Shown here: piece after piece, positions 1 through 7,694 of the stretch
How positions within the stretch are numbered: the stretch's first letter is position 1
Layout: each line of letters starts with the position of its first letter
Assembly: GCA_016867395.1 (NCBI GenBank)
Contig: VGJS01000011.1
Span: 17,705 to 81,704 of the forward strand
Reading direction: 5' to 3'
Length of the DNA stretch: 64,000 bases
DNA from: Candidatus Handelsmanbacteria bacterium
Lineage (GTDB): Bacteria > Latescibacterota > UBA2968 > UBA8231
Translations under genes and position numbers: made by a program
Notes under the pieces: generated by a model
Database searches by the model: none
What the model was told of the DNA's origin: nothing
What the model saw: the letters and a program-made list of their open reading frames with translations, nothing else

Positions 1-336
1 TACCCAGACGTCTTTGCCTCCATCGCCCATTTCCTCTCCCAGAACGGATGGGCCGGGGACCAGACCTGGGGGCGCGAGGTTCGCTTGCCTCCGGGTTTTG
101 ACCTGGGCCTGATCGGACTGGAGGTGGATAAGCCCCTGCCCGCCTGGCAGGAGTTGGGGGTGCGCCGCGCCGACGGCGGGGACCTGCCCGCCCGCGACCT
201 GAGCGCCTCGCTGGTGCGGCCGGACCAGGGCCGGGCCTTTCTGGTGTACGGGAATTTCCGCGTGCTGCGGGAGTGGAACCGGTCCAGCTACTTCGCCCTG
301 GCCATCGGCGAATTGGCCGACCGCCTGACCCAATGA
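1..336 (+). CDS. MltB-type lytic murein transglycosylase, C-terminal part (cut by window edge)
   Basis: The 111 visible codons match the C-terminal end of the MltB/SLT_3 family of periplasmic lytic transglycosylases, which cleave the MurNAc-GlcNAc bond of peptidoglycan. The ending 'GNFRVLREWNRSSYFALAIG..LADR' is the conserved family tail (NFRVI..WN.S..YA.AV..L.D.I). The catalytic Glu and the signal peptide lie upstream of the window, so activity cannot be judged. The TGA stop overlaps the ATG of the next gene (ATGA), suggesting translational coupling to the transporter. The family call rests on the tail motif only, but that motif is distinctive. Confidence 0.8.
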   Translation, partial: YPDVFASIAHFLSQNGWAGDQTWGREVRLPPGFDLGLIGLEVDKPLPAWQELGVRRADGGDLPARDLSASLVRPDQGRAFLVYGNFRVLREWNRSSYFALAIGELADRLTQ

Positions 337-1706
337 GGGAGCACTGGCAGACCCTCTCGGCTGCGCGCCGCGCCGGCACCCTGCTGGGCCTGGCCGGCCT
401 GGCCGGGGGCTGGGCCGCGGGTATGCCGGCTCTGGGGCTGGCCCTCCTGGCCATCTGCTGGTGGACCGCCGAGCCGGTCCCGGTGGACTACAGCTCCCTG
501 CTGATCCTGGTACTGATCCCCGCCTTTGGGCTGCTCACCCTGCCCCAGACCTTGGCGCCCTTTGCCGGCAGCGCGGTGTGGCTGATCTTCGCCGGCATGG
601 TCCTCAGCCTAGGAATCACCGCCACCGGCCTGGAGGCGCACCTGGCCGGCCTGGCCCTGCGCCGGCTGGGCCGTAGCCCTGGACTGCTGCTCCTGCAACT
701 CCATCTTCTGGGCTTGGCCGCCGCCTTCCTGGTGCCCTCCGGGGTGGTACGGGTGCTCTTACTCCTCCCCATCGGCATTGCCCTCGTCGATGGTCTGGGC
801 GGCCGCGACAACCCCCGGCTCAACGCCGCGGTGCTGCTCTCGCTGGTGTGCAGCACCTATTACGGTGGCACGGGACTGCTGACCGGGGCAATGCCCAACC
901 TGGTGGTGGCCGGGCAATTGGAGCGGGTAAGCGGTCGGACTTTATTCTGGGGGGAGTGGTGCCAGTGGATGTTCCCGGTGATGGGCCTGCTGCGCACGGC
1001 CCTCAGCTTGGGGGTGATCTACCTGCTCTTTGGCCGCCACCTGCCCAGATCGCTCCGGTCCGCTACCTCGCCTCCCCACAAGCCCCTCGACCCGACCCAG
1101 CGTCAGGTCCTGGGACTGCTCGTGTTAGGGGTGGGGCTGTGGGCCAGCGACGCCCTGCACCACCTAGCCCCGGTGTACGTGGGTCTGGTCCTGGTCGCCC
1201 TGTACACCGCCCCTGGCTGGGGTCCCCTGCCCTTTGCCTCGCTGCGGCAGCTCAATTTCCCCTTTCTCTTCTACATCGCCGCCCTTTTTTCCCTGGGTGC
1301 GGCCCTGGAGGCCGCCGGCCTCGACCAAATCTTCATCACCTGGGTGCGGCCCTGGCTGGAGCTGGAGGCCCACAGCCCGGTGTACCAGCACCTGGCCCTC
1401 ACCGTGTTAGCGGTGCCACTGAATTTCCTGATGGACAACGCCGCGGTTGCCAGCCTGCTCACCCCGCCCCTTTTGGAACTGGGGCGCGGGTTGGGCTTGG
1501 CCGAGTTGCCCATCGCCCTCAGCGTGGGTATGGCGGCTGGGCAGGTGTTCTTCCCCTACCAGTGCGCCCCCTTCATGCTGGCCTACAGCTTCCGCCGGCT
1601 GGGCATGGGCCAGATAGCGGTCTGCATGATCGCCATCGCCGGGCTCACCCTGCTGCTCCTCTGCCCTCTCAACGTTTGGTACTGGCACTGGCTGGGACTT
1701 ATCTAG
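333..1706 (+). CDS. SLC13/DASS-family sodium:anion symporter-like membrane protein (divergent)
   Basis: This 457-aa protein has about 11-12 hydrophobic segments and the inverted-repeat layout of the divalent anion:Na+ symporter (DASS/CitT/SLC13) family, which imports sulfate or di- and tricarboxylates. Seen: 'AEPVPVDYSSLLILVLIP' near the N-terminus and 'GGTGLLTGAMPN' before mid-protein, both family landmarks. Odd: the two SNT motifs that bind Na+ and substrate in characterised members read 'PSGV' (around 'FLVPSGVVRV') and 'DNAA' (around 'FLMDNAAVAS'), so ion coupling may differ. The start at 333 overlaps the transglycosylase stop; a longer in-frame start at 273 would lie inside that gene and adds a non-hydrophobic tail. 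The stop shares a palindromic CTAG with the convergent GNAT gene. Substrate unknown. Confidence 0.75.
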   Translation: MREHWQTLSAARRAGTLLGLAGLAGGWAAGMPALGLALLAICWWTAEPVPVDYSSLLILVLIPAFGLLTLPQTLAPFAGSAVWLIFAGMVLSLGITATGLEAHLAGLALRRLGRSPGLLLLQLHLLGLAAAFLVPSGVVRVLLLLPIGIALVDGLGGRDNPRLNAAVLLSLVCSTYYGGTGLLTGAMPNLVVAGQLERVSGRTLFWGEWCQWMFPVMGLLRTALSLGVIYLLFGRHLPRSLRSATSPPHKPLDPTQRQVLGLLVLGVGLWASDALHHLAPVYVGLVLVALYTAPGWGPLPFASLRQLNFPFLFYIAALFSLGAALEAAGLDQIFITWVRPWLELEAHSPVYQHLALTVLAVPLNFLMDNAAVASLLTPPLLELGRGLGLAELPIALSVGMAAGQVFFPYQCAPFMLAYSFRRLGMGQIAVCMIAIAGLTLLLLCPLNVWYWHWLGLI

Positions 1707-2797
1707 AACCGGTCGGGCCACCACATGTGCGACTGGGTCGGTGGGAAGAGGCGTTCCAACAAGGCGCGGCAGGTGCGGGGGGCCTGGAGCTTGCCGCCGG
1801 CGAGTAACTCCCCGGGAGCGTGGTAGCCCATCAGCAACTGCGTCAGCACCTCCTGCTTCAGGCTCAGATCCTTGAGAATGGATTCCTCTTTCAGCTGCAA
1901 CCCTCCCCAACCAGCCCGCAGCACCCAGGCCCCCAAATCCGTCGTGTTCCCCAGGGACTGGGCCCCCTGCCAGCGCTGGCCCAGCTGGGGCAGAAGTTTC
2001 TTCAAACAGCTTTCCAGATTGATGATCCGGCCCATGGGACCGGCGTTGCGCAAATAGCGGGTGTCCACCTGGCAGCCCAGGGGCTGGCAATAGAGGGCAA
2101 AGGGGGGGTCCGGGGGCAGGCTGAGGGAGATCTCCTCGCGCCGCAGGGCCAAGGCCCTCCGGGCCAGAAACCATAGCAAGGTGTCGAAGACCTGGGCCTC
2201 CTCCCCGCCCACCTCGGCGGAGCGGCATTGGTCTGGCACTGCGTCGTAGACCACGTATCCACGCACCCGGTCCTTGCCATCAACTGCTACCTGGACGCCG
2301 GCCTCGACTCCGAAACCCGAGCCCATTGGGATCCCCTTCCAGGTTCTGGGGTCGCGCACCACTGTCCCAGTGCGCAGCCCGTTCTGGCGGTTGTAGAGCC
2401 GGGCGATGGCCGCCCGGTCCGCCTTGCGGTACAGCCGCAGACGCAGCGTTCTGGGCGCCCGCTCGGCTTCGCGGGTGTCCAGGCACAGGTTGTGCTCCGG
2501 CATACAGGTCGCAAAGCCGAAGCGGTGGTAGAGGGCGGGGATGCCAAAGAGGAAGAATGCATCGTATCCCTCGCGCCGCATCAGGGCCAGCGAGGCGTTC
2601 AACACACGGCTGGCCAGGCCCTGGTTGCGGTAATCCCGATCCGTCCCCACCCCGGCGATACCGCCGACGGCGACTATGCCGCTGCCGATGCGCATCTGCA
2701 CGTCCAGGATCCAAAGCCGCGAGATGGAACGGCCCTCGCGCACGAACTCCACCTTCCAGCCGTCCCTCTCTCCTTTTTCCTGTAGTTCCAACGCCAT
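1703..2797 (-). CDS. GNAT family N-acetyltransferase, two-domain (Eis-like)
   Basis: A 364-aa protein. The N-terminal ~150 residues form a GNAT fold: 'GIAGVGTDRDYRNQGLASRV' carries the R/Q-x-x-G-x-A acetyl-CoA loop (YRNQGLA), followed by 'FGIPALYHRFGF', typical of GNATs with a swapped helix. The remaining ~200 residues resemble the second half of Eis/enhanced-intracellular-survival-like acetyltransferases. Substrate cannot be read. I chose the ATG at 2797 because GAGGAGG sits just upstream; a TTG at 2815 is the other candidate but has no better site. Convergent with the transporter, overlapping it by 4 bp. Confidence 0.75.
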   Translation of the reverse strand: MALELQEKGERDGWKVEFVREGRSISRLWILDVQMRIGSGIVAVGGIAGVGTDRDYRNQGLASRVLNASLALMRREGYDAFFLFGIPALYHRFGFATCMPEHNLCLDTREAERAPRTLRLRLYRKADRAAIARLYNRQNGLRTGTVVRDPRTWKGIPMGSGFGVEAGVQVAVDGKDRVRGYVVYDAVPDQCRSAEVGGEEAQVFDTLLWFLARRALALRREEISLSLPPDPPFALYCQPLGCQVDTRYLRNAGPMGRIINLESCLKKLLPQLGQRWQGAQSLGNTTDLGAWVLRAGWGGLQLKEESILKDLSLKQEVLTQLLMGYHAPGELLAGGKLQAPRTCRALLERLFPPTQSHMWWPDRF

Positions 2798-2868
2798 TCC
2801 CTCCTCGGCCAGCAAAAGAGGCCGCCGGCTTTTCCCGCTCCAAACTATTGGCTATATTCTCTCTCCCC

Positions 2869-3627
2869 ATGGCAAAGACCCCACCCTTCTGGCCCAACGG
2901 GGCGCATGGCGCCCTGAGTCTCACCTTCGACGACAATGCCCCCAGCCAGTTGGCCCATGCCCTGCCCTGTCTGGATCATTACGGGCTCAAGGCCACCTTC
3001 TACGTGAATCCGGGACGGCGCTCCGACTGGGAAAAACAGGTCCCCCGCTGGCAGCAGGCCGCCGCCGGGGGCCACGAGATCGGCAACCACACCAGCCAAC
3101 ACCCCTGCTCCTGCAACTTCGGCTTCCATCCCACCTACTGCCTCGAAAAACTGAACCTCGGCGACATCGAAGCCACCATCGACGAGGCCGAGGCCGAACT
3201 GGACCGGCTCTTTCCCCAGCAAGAGGGCAAACGCAGCTTCTGCTACCCCTGCTACCAGAGCCATGTGGGGGCTGGGGTGAACCGCCAGTCCTATGTGCCG
3301 GTGGTGGCCCGCCGCTTCCGCGCTGCCAGGGGCGGGGGCGAGCGGCCCAACAACCCGCTGCTCATCGATCTGTCCTATACCTGGGCCTGGGCCGTGGAAG
3401 GCCACAGCGCCGAGCAGATGATCACCTACGTGGAGAAGGCCGTGGAGCAGGGCCTGTGGGCCATCCTCTGCATGCACGGGGTGGGCGGGGATCACCTGGC
3501 CATCGCCGCTGAAGCCTTTACCGGCCTGGTGAAACACCTGGACCAGCAGCGCCGACGCATCTGGACCGCCCCCCATATCGAGATCGCAGACTACACCCTC
3601 CGCCGGAGAACAGAGCTTGGCGCGTAA
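2869..3627 (+). CDS. Polysaccharide deacetylase (NodB homology domain)
   Basis: A 252-aa CE4-type protein, predicted to remove acetyl groups from N- or O-acetylated polysaccharide in a metal-dependent reaction. Seen: motif 1 'SLTFDD' (catalytic-base and metal Asp) near residue 21, 'KATFYVNPG', and motif 2 'NHTSQH' supplying the two metal His. There is no signal peptide, so it may be cytosolic and act on a small sugar, as many CE4 relatives in FCB-group genomes seem to. A TATATT box lies 10 nt before the ATG (2853-2858) with a poor -35 and no Shine-Dalgarno, so a near-leaderless transcript is possible. The 3' end overlaps the next gene by 11 bp. Confidence 0.85.
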   Translation: MAKTPPFWPNGAHGALSLTFDDNAPSQLAHALPCLDHYGLKATFYVNPGRRSDWEKQVPRWQQAAAGGHEIGNHTSQHPCSCNFGFHPTYCLEKLNLGDIEATIDEAEAELDRLFPQQEGKRSFCYPCYQSHVGAGVNRQSYVPVVARRFRAARGGGERPNNPLLIDLSYTWAWAVEGHSAEQMITYVEKAVEQGLWAILCMHGVGGDHLAIAAEAFTGLVKHLDQQRRRIWTAPHIEIADYTLRRRTELGA

Positions 3628-4585
3628 AGTGCTGGTAACGGACTACCAGTGGCCCGACCTGGAGATCGAGAAACGCATCCTCGGCGAGATCGGCGGTGAG
3701 CTGGTCGTGGCCCCCGACGGCCAGGAGGAGACCCTGGTGCGTCTGGCCAGAGGCTGCGAGGGTATCCTCACCTGCTGGGCCAAGACCTCTGCCAAGGTAA
3801 TCGATGCTGCTTTGCCAGATTTGAAGGTGATCGTCCGCTATGGCATCGGCCTGGACAACATCGACGTGGCCTTCGCCACCCAGCGCCACGTCCCGGTGCT
3901 CAACGTGCCCACCTACTGCGTGGTGGACGTGGCCGAACACGCCCTGGGCTTCATCCTTGCCCTCTCGCGCAAGATCGCCTTCCACGACCGCCGGGTGCGC
4001 CAGGGGAGCTGGAGCATCCCGGAGGCCCTGCCCCTGCGCCGGCTGGCCGGCAAACGCCTGGGGCTGGTCGGGCTGGGGAACATCGGCCGGGAGGTGGCCC
4101 GCCGGGCGCGGGCCTTTGACCTGGAGGTCTGCGCCTTCACCCCCGGCCTCAGCCCGGAGCGGGCCGCCGAGGCCGGGGTCAAAGCCCTGGCCTTTGACGA
4201 ACTGCTCTCCACCTCGGACTTCGTCTCCCTGCACCTGCCCCTCACCCCCCAGAGCGCGGGGATGATAGGGTCGGCCCAGTTGGCGCAGATGAAGCCCACC
4301 GCCTTCCTGATCAACACCTCCAGGGGCAAACTCATCGACGAGGAGGCGCTCTGCAAGGCACTTACCACGGGGACCATCGCCGGGGCGGCCCTCGATGTGC
4401 GGGTGGTGGAGCCCGCTGACCCGGCCGACCCCCTCCTGCAACTGCCCAATATCCTCCACACCCCCCACGCTTCCTTCTTCTCGAGGGAGTCCATCGAGGA
4501 ATTACAGGATCAGGCAGCCTGGGAAGCGCGGCGGGTGCTCAGCGGCCAGGCCCCCCTCAATCTGGTCAATCCCGGGTACCGCTGA
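3617..4585 (+). CDS. D-isomer-specific 2-hydroxyacid dehydrogenase (CtBP-like)
   Basis: A 322-aa NAD-dependent dehydrogenase of the phosphoglycerate dehydrogenase/CtBP family, interconverting a 2-hydroxyacid and a 2-oxoacid. Seen: Rossmann motif 'GLVGLGNIGREVARR' (GxGxxG), catalytic Arg in 'INTSRGKLIDE', Glu in 'VVEPADP' and His in 'HTPHASFF'. No C-terminal ACT domain, so it is not a typical serine-pathway SerA. The start is a TTG at 3617, the first codon giving the conserved beginning 'MARKVLVTD'; it overlaps the deacetylase, suggesting a two-gene operon. Substrate unknown; a sugar acid would fit the deacetylase partner but that is inference. Confidence 0.85.
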   Translation: MARKVLVTDYQWPDLEIEKRILGEIGGELVVAPDGQEETLVRLARGCEGILTCWAKTSAKVIDAALPDLKVIVRYGIGLDNIDVAFATQRHVPVLNVPTYCVVDVAEHALGFILALSRKIAFHDRRVRQGSWSIPEALPLRRLAGKRLGLVGLGNIGREVARRARAFDLEVCAFTPGLSPERAAEAGVKALAFDELLSTSDFVSLHLPLTPQSAGMIGSAQLAQMKPTAFLINTSRGKLIDEEALCKALTTGTIAGAALDVRVVEPADPADPLLQLPNILHTPHASFFSRESIEELQDQAAWEARRVLSGQAPLNLVNPGYR

Positions 4586-5417
4586 GACGCTCCCCCGCAG
4601 CCAGGGCGTAGCGCGCCACCACCCCCAGCAACACAATGGCCCCGCCCGCCTGGGTGGAGAGGCCGGGCAATTCCCCCACGGCCAGGGCCACCCACACCGG
4701 GTTGAGCAGGGGCTCCAGCAGGGTGATCAGCGCCCCTTCGCGGGCCGGCACCCGCTGCAGGGCCATGAAGAAGAGCAGGTAGGGAATCCCCAACTGCACC
4801 ACCCCCATCACCACCATCAGGCCCAGGTCCCCAACCGTGGACGCCGGCTCGGGTTCCAGCCAGGGCAGGAGCAGCAGGGCCACCACCGCGTTGTTGACCC
4901 CCAGCACCCAGAAGGGGTCCTTGTGGCGGTACCGGCGCTGTAGCAAGATCAGCATGCCAAAAGACAAACCGCTGGCCAGGCCCAGCATCACCCCCAGACT
5001 GTCCGCCTCCCCAGCCCCGGCGAAGATCCAGCCCACCCCGGCCATGGTGAGAACCAGGCCCACCCAGTCGCCCCATCCGGGTCTTTCGCCCAGGAGCGGC
5101 AAGCCCAACAGGAAGACGAAAACCGGCGCGGTGTATTGGAGGAGGATGGCGTTGGCCGCGGTGGTGGCCTTGGTGGCGGCTACCAACAAGGTCACCGAGC
5201 CGGTGTACGCCAGGGCCAGCCACAGATTGCCCCAGTCCAGGGGCTGGCGGCGGCGCCAGGCCAGGGGGGCCAGGCACAGGGCGGCCACCAGGCTGCGGCC
5301 AAAGGCGATGGAAAGGGCGCTCAGGTCAGCGGACTTGATGATGGCCCCGCTGAGGCTCCAGCCCACAGCCGCGGTCACCAGCATCAGCCGGCCTTGAATC
5401 ACCGAGGTGGTATTCAT
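4566..5417 (-). CDS. EamA/DMT-family transporter
   Basis: A 283-aa, ten-helix membrane protein made of two EamA repeats of ~140 aa (the drug/metabolite transporter superfamily, including RhaT- and YdcZ-like exporters). The first repeat has 'AVGWSLSGAIIKSADLSALSIAFGR' character and the second begins near 'WVLGVNNAVVALLLLPW'. Such proteins usually export amino acids or other metabolites; the cargo cannot be read. It converges on the dehydrogenase with a 20-bp 3' overlap and is divergent from purB, sharing the ~80-bp region 5418-5498. Confidence 0.82.
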   Translation of the reverse strand: MNTTSVIQGRLMLVTAAVGWSLSGAIIKSADLSALSIAFGRSLVAALCLAPLAWRRRQPLDWGNLWLALAYTGSVTLLVAATKATTAANAILLQYTAPVFVFLLGLPLLGERPGWGDWVGLVLTMAGVGWIFAGAGEADSLGVMLGLASGLSFGMLILLQRRYRHKDPFWVLGVNNAVVALLLLPWLEPEPASTVGDLGLMVVMGVVQLGIPYLLFFMALQRVPAREGALITLLEPLLNPVWVALAVGELPGLSTQAGGAIVLLGVVARYALAAGERLSGTRD

Positions 5418-5498
5418 GGAGGGTCAAAGATAGGGCAAATCTGGCGGCAGGGGCGGGGAATCAGCATATTATACCGGCCTCTCACCCTTTCCCAGTCT

Positions 5499-6926
5499 AT
5501 GACCCACACCATCCCCAACGCGCTGGCCTCCCGCTACGCCAGCCCCCAGATGTGCGAGTTGTGGTCCGAGCCGGGCCGCATCCTGCTGGAGCGCGAGTTC
5601 TGGATCGCCGTGCTCAGGGCCCAGCGCGAACTGGGGCTCGACATCCCGGCCGAGGCCATCGCTGCGTACGAGAGGGTCAAGGGCGAGGTCGACACCGGGT
5701 CCATTGCCCGGCGCGAGGCCCAACTGCGCCACGACGTCAAGGCCCGCATCGAGGAGTTCTGCCACCTGGCCGGCAGCGAAAACCTCCACCAGGGACTGAC
5801 CAGCCGGGACCTGACCGACAATGTCGAGCAGTACCAGATCCTGCGCTCCCTGCAACTGGCGCGGGTGAAGTACGCGGCCCTGCTCTTGAGCCTGGGCCGG
5901 CGGGCAGAGCAGTGGAAGGGCCTGGTGGTGGTGGGCCGCACCCACCACGCCCCGGCCCAACCCACCACCCTTGGCAAACGCCTGGCCATGTTCGGGGAGG
6001 AGATGCTCCAGGCTTTTGGCCGGCTGGAGCACCTGATCGACACCTACCCATTGCGGGGGCTCAAGGGGGCGGTGGGCACCGCCCTGGACCAGGCCACCCT
6101 CTTTGAGGGGGACTTCCAGAAGGTGGAGGCTCTGCAACAGCAGGTGCTGTTCCACCTCGGCTTTGGCAGACAGCTCAACGCCGTGGGCCAGATCTACCCG
6201 CGCAGCTTGGACTTTGACGTTATCTCCTGCCTGTACCAGTTGGGGGCCGGGGTGTCGAGCCTGGCCCGCACCCTGCGGCTGATGGCCGGGGCCGAGTTGG
6301 CCACCGAGGGCTTCGCCAAAGGCCAGGTGGGTTCCTCGGCCATGCCCCACAAGATGAACACCCGCACCAGCGAGCGTATCAACGGCCTCCAGGTGGTCCT
6401 GGGCGGCTACCTTCATATGGCCGGGGCCCTGGCCGGCGACCAGTGGTTCGAGGGGGATGTGTCGTGTTCTGTGGTGCGTCGGGTTGCCCTGCCCGACGCC
6501 TTCTTCGCCTTCGATGGCCTAGTGGAGGCCGCCCTGCACGTACTGGACGAGATGGGGGTCTTCGAGGCGGTGATCGCCGCGGAACTGGCCCGGTACCTGC
6601 CCTTCCTGGCCACCACCACCCTGCTGATGGAGGCGGTGCGGGCTGGGGCCGGCCGCGAGACCGCCCACGAGGCGATCCGGGAACACGCCGTGGCCGTGGC
6701 TCTGGAGATGCGGGAGCAGGTCGCCGCCCACAACGACCTGGCCCGGCGCCTGGGGGATGATCCCCGCCTGCCCCTGGACCGGGCGCAGATCGAGGCCCTG
6801 CTGGCCCGCGGCCAGGACTTCATCGGCCTGGCCCTGGCCCAGACTGAGGCTTTTGTCGGGCAGGTGGCCGAGGTGGGCCGCCGCCTGCCCGAAGCCGGCC
6901 AGGTGCAAAAAGCCCGGCTGCTCTAA
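5499..6926 (+). CDS. purB: Adenylosuccinate lyase
   Basis: A 475-aa member of the fumarase/aspartase superfamily that carries out two fumarate-releasing steps of purine synthesis (SAICAR to AICAR, and adenylosuccinate to AMP). Seen: the signature loop 'GSSAMPHKMN' holding the catalytic Ser, 'GRTHHAPAQPTT' with the active-site His, and 'SRDLTDN' near residue 105. Length is normal for the bacterial family. The ATG at 5499 is the start giving the usual N-terminus ('NALASRYASPQM'); longer in-frame extensions run into the divergent gene. A TATTAT-like box sits near 5467 but no good -35 is visible. pyrH follows 23 bp later, linking purine and pyrimidine synthesis. Confidence 0.95.
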   Translation: MTHTIPNALASRYASPQMCELWSEPGRILLEREFWIAVLRAQRELGLDIPAEAIAAYERVKGEVDTGSIARREAQLRHDVKARIEEFCHLAGSENLHQGLTSRDLTDNVEQYQILRSLQLARVKYAALLLSLGRRAEQWKGLVVVGRTHHAPAQPTTLGKRLAMFGEEMLQAFGRLEHLIDTYPLRGLKGAVGTALDQATLFEGDFQKVEALQQQVLFHLGFGRQLNAVGQIYPRSLDFDVISCLYQLGAGVSSLARTLRLMAGAELATEGFAKGQVGSSAMPHKMNTRTSERINGLQVVLGGYLHMAGALAGDQWFEGDVSCSVVRRVALPDAFFAFDGLVEAALHVLDEMGVFEAVIAAELARYLPFLATTTLLMEAVRAGAGRETAHEAIREHAVAVALEMREQVAAHNDLARRLGDDPRLPLDRAQIEALLARGQDFIGLALAQTEAFVGQVAEVGRRLPEAGQVQKARLL

Positions 6927-6949
6927 ACCACTCATCGAGGAAGAAAGTG

Positions 6950-7690
6950 ATGCGTTACCGGCGGGTGCTGATCAAGCTGAGCGGCCAGGCCATTTCGGGC
7001 AAGCAGGACTTCGGCTTTGACCCCCAGGCCCTCGAACACATCGCTGAGGAGGTGCTCAGCCTGCACGGCCAGGGCATCCAGGTCTCCATCGTCATCGGCG
7101 GGGGCAATATCTTCCGGGGCAACCTGGGGGAACAGTGGGGCATCGAAAGGGCCGAGGCCGACAACATCGGCATGATGGGGACCATCGTCAACAGCCTCAT
7201 GCTGCGCGGGGTGCTGGCCTCCCATTCCAAGGGCCAGGCCCAGGTGCGGGTGATGAGCGCCATCCCGGTCAACACCGTGGCCGAGCCCTTCATCCGCCTG
7301 CGGGCCATCCACCACCTGGAAAAGGGCTACATCGTCATCTTCGCCGGCGGCACCGGAAATCCCTACGTCACCACCGACTACCCAGCGGCCCAGCGGGCCA
7401 TCGAGACCCGCGCCAACGCCCTGCTCTTTGCCAAGAACCGCGCCCGGGGCATCTTTACCGCCGATCCGCAGAAGGACCCGGCGGCCCGCTTTTACCACCG
7501 CATGCGCTACAACACCATCCTCCAGCAGAACCTTTCCATCGTCGATCACTCCTCGGTGATCCTGGCCCGCGACCACCGCATGCCCCTCCACCTGTTCAAC
7601 TTCTCCGAACGGGGCACCATGCTACGCATCTGCGGGGGAGAGGACGTGGGCACCCTGGTGGCCGACCTGGACAGCGACGTCCTCGAATAA
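6950..7690 (+). CDS. pyrH: UMP kinase (uridylate kinase)
   Basis: A 246-aa amino-acid-kinase-family enzyme that phosphorylates UMP to UDP. Seen: 'LIKLSGQAISG' for phosphate binding, 'VIGGGNIFRG' for UMP, 'FAGGTGNPYVTTD' and 'GIFTADPQKDP' for the nucleotide. The usual 'KVDGV' reads 'KNRARGI', a mild divergence. I prefer the ATG at 6950, about 6 nt after GAGGAAG; a GTG at 6947 is closer than ideal. It is usually next to frr or tsf; here it follows purB and ends 4 bp before the convergent giant secreted-protein gene. Confidence 0.93.
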   Translation: MRYRRVLIKLSGQAISGKQDFGFDPQALEHIAEEVLSLHGQGIQVSIVIGGGNIFRGNLGEQWGIERAEADNIGMMGTIVNSLMLRGVLASHSKGQAQVRVMSAIPVNTVAEPFIRLRAIHHLEKGYIVIFAGGTGNPYVTTDYPAAQRAIETRANALLFAKNRARGIFTADPQKDPAARFYHRMRYNTILQQNLSIVDHSSVILARDHRMPLHLFNFSERGTMLRICGGEDVGTLVADLDSDVLE

Positions 7691-7694
7691 GCGG

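Noticed and set aside
5136..5498. 5' extension of the purB ORF
   Set aside because: Runs antisense through the EamA gene; the family N-terminus starts at 5499.
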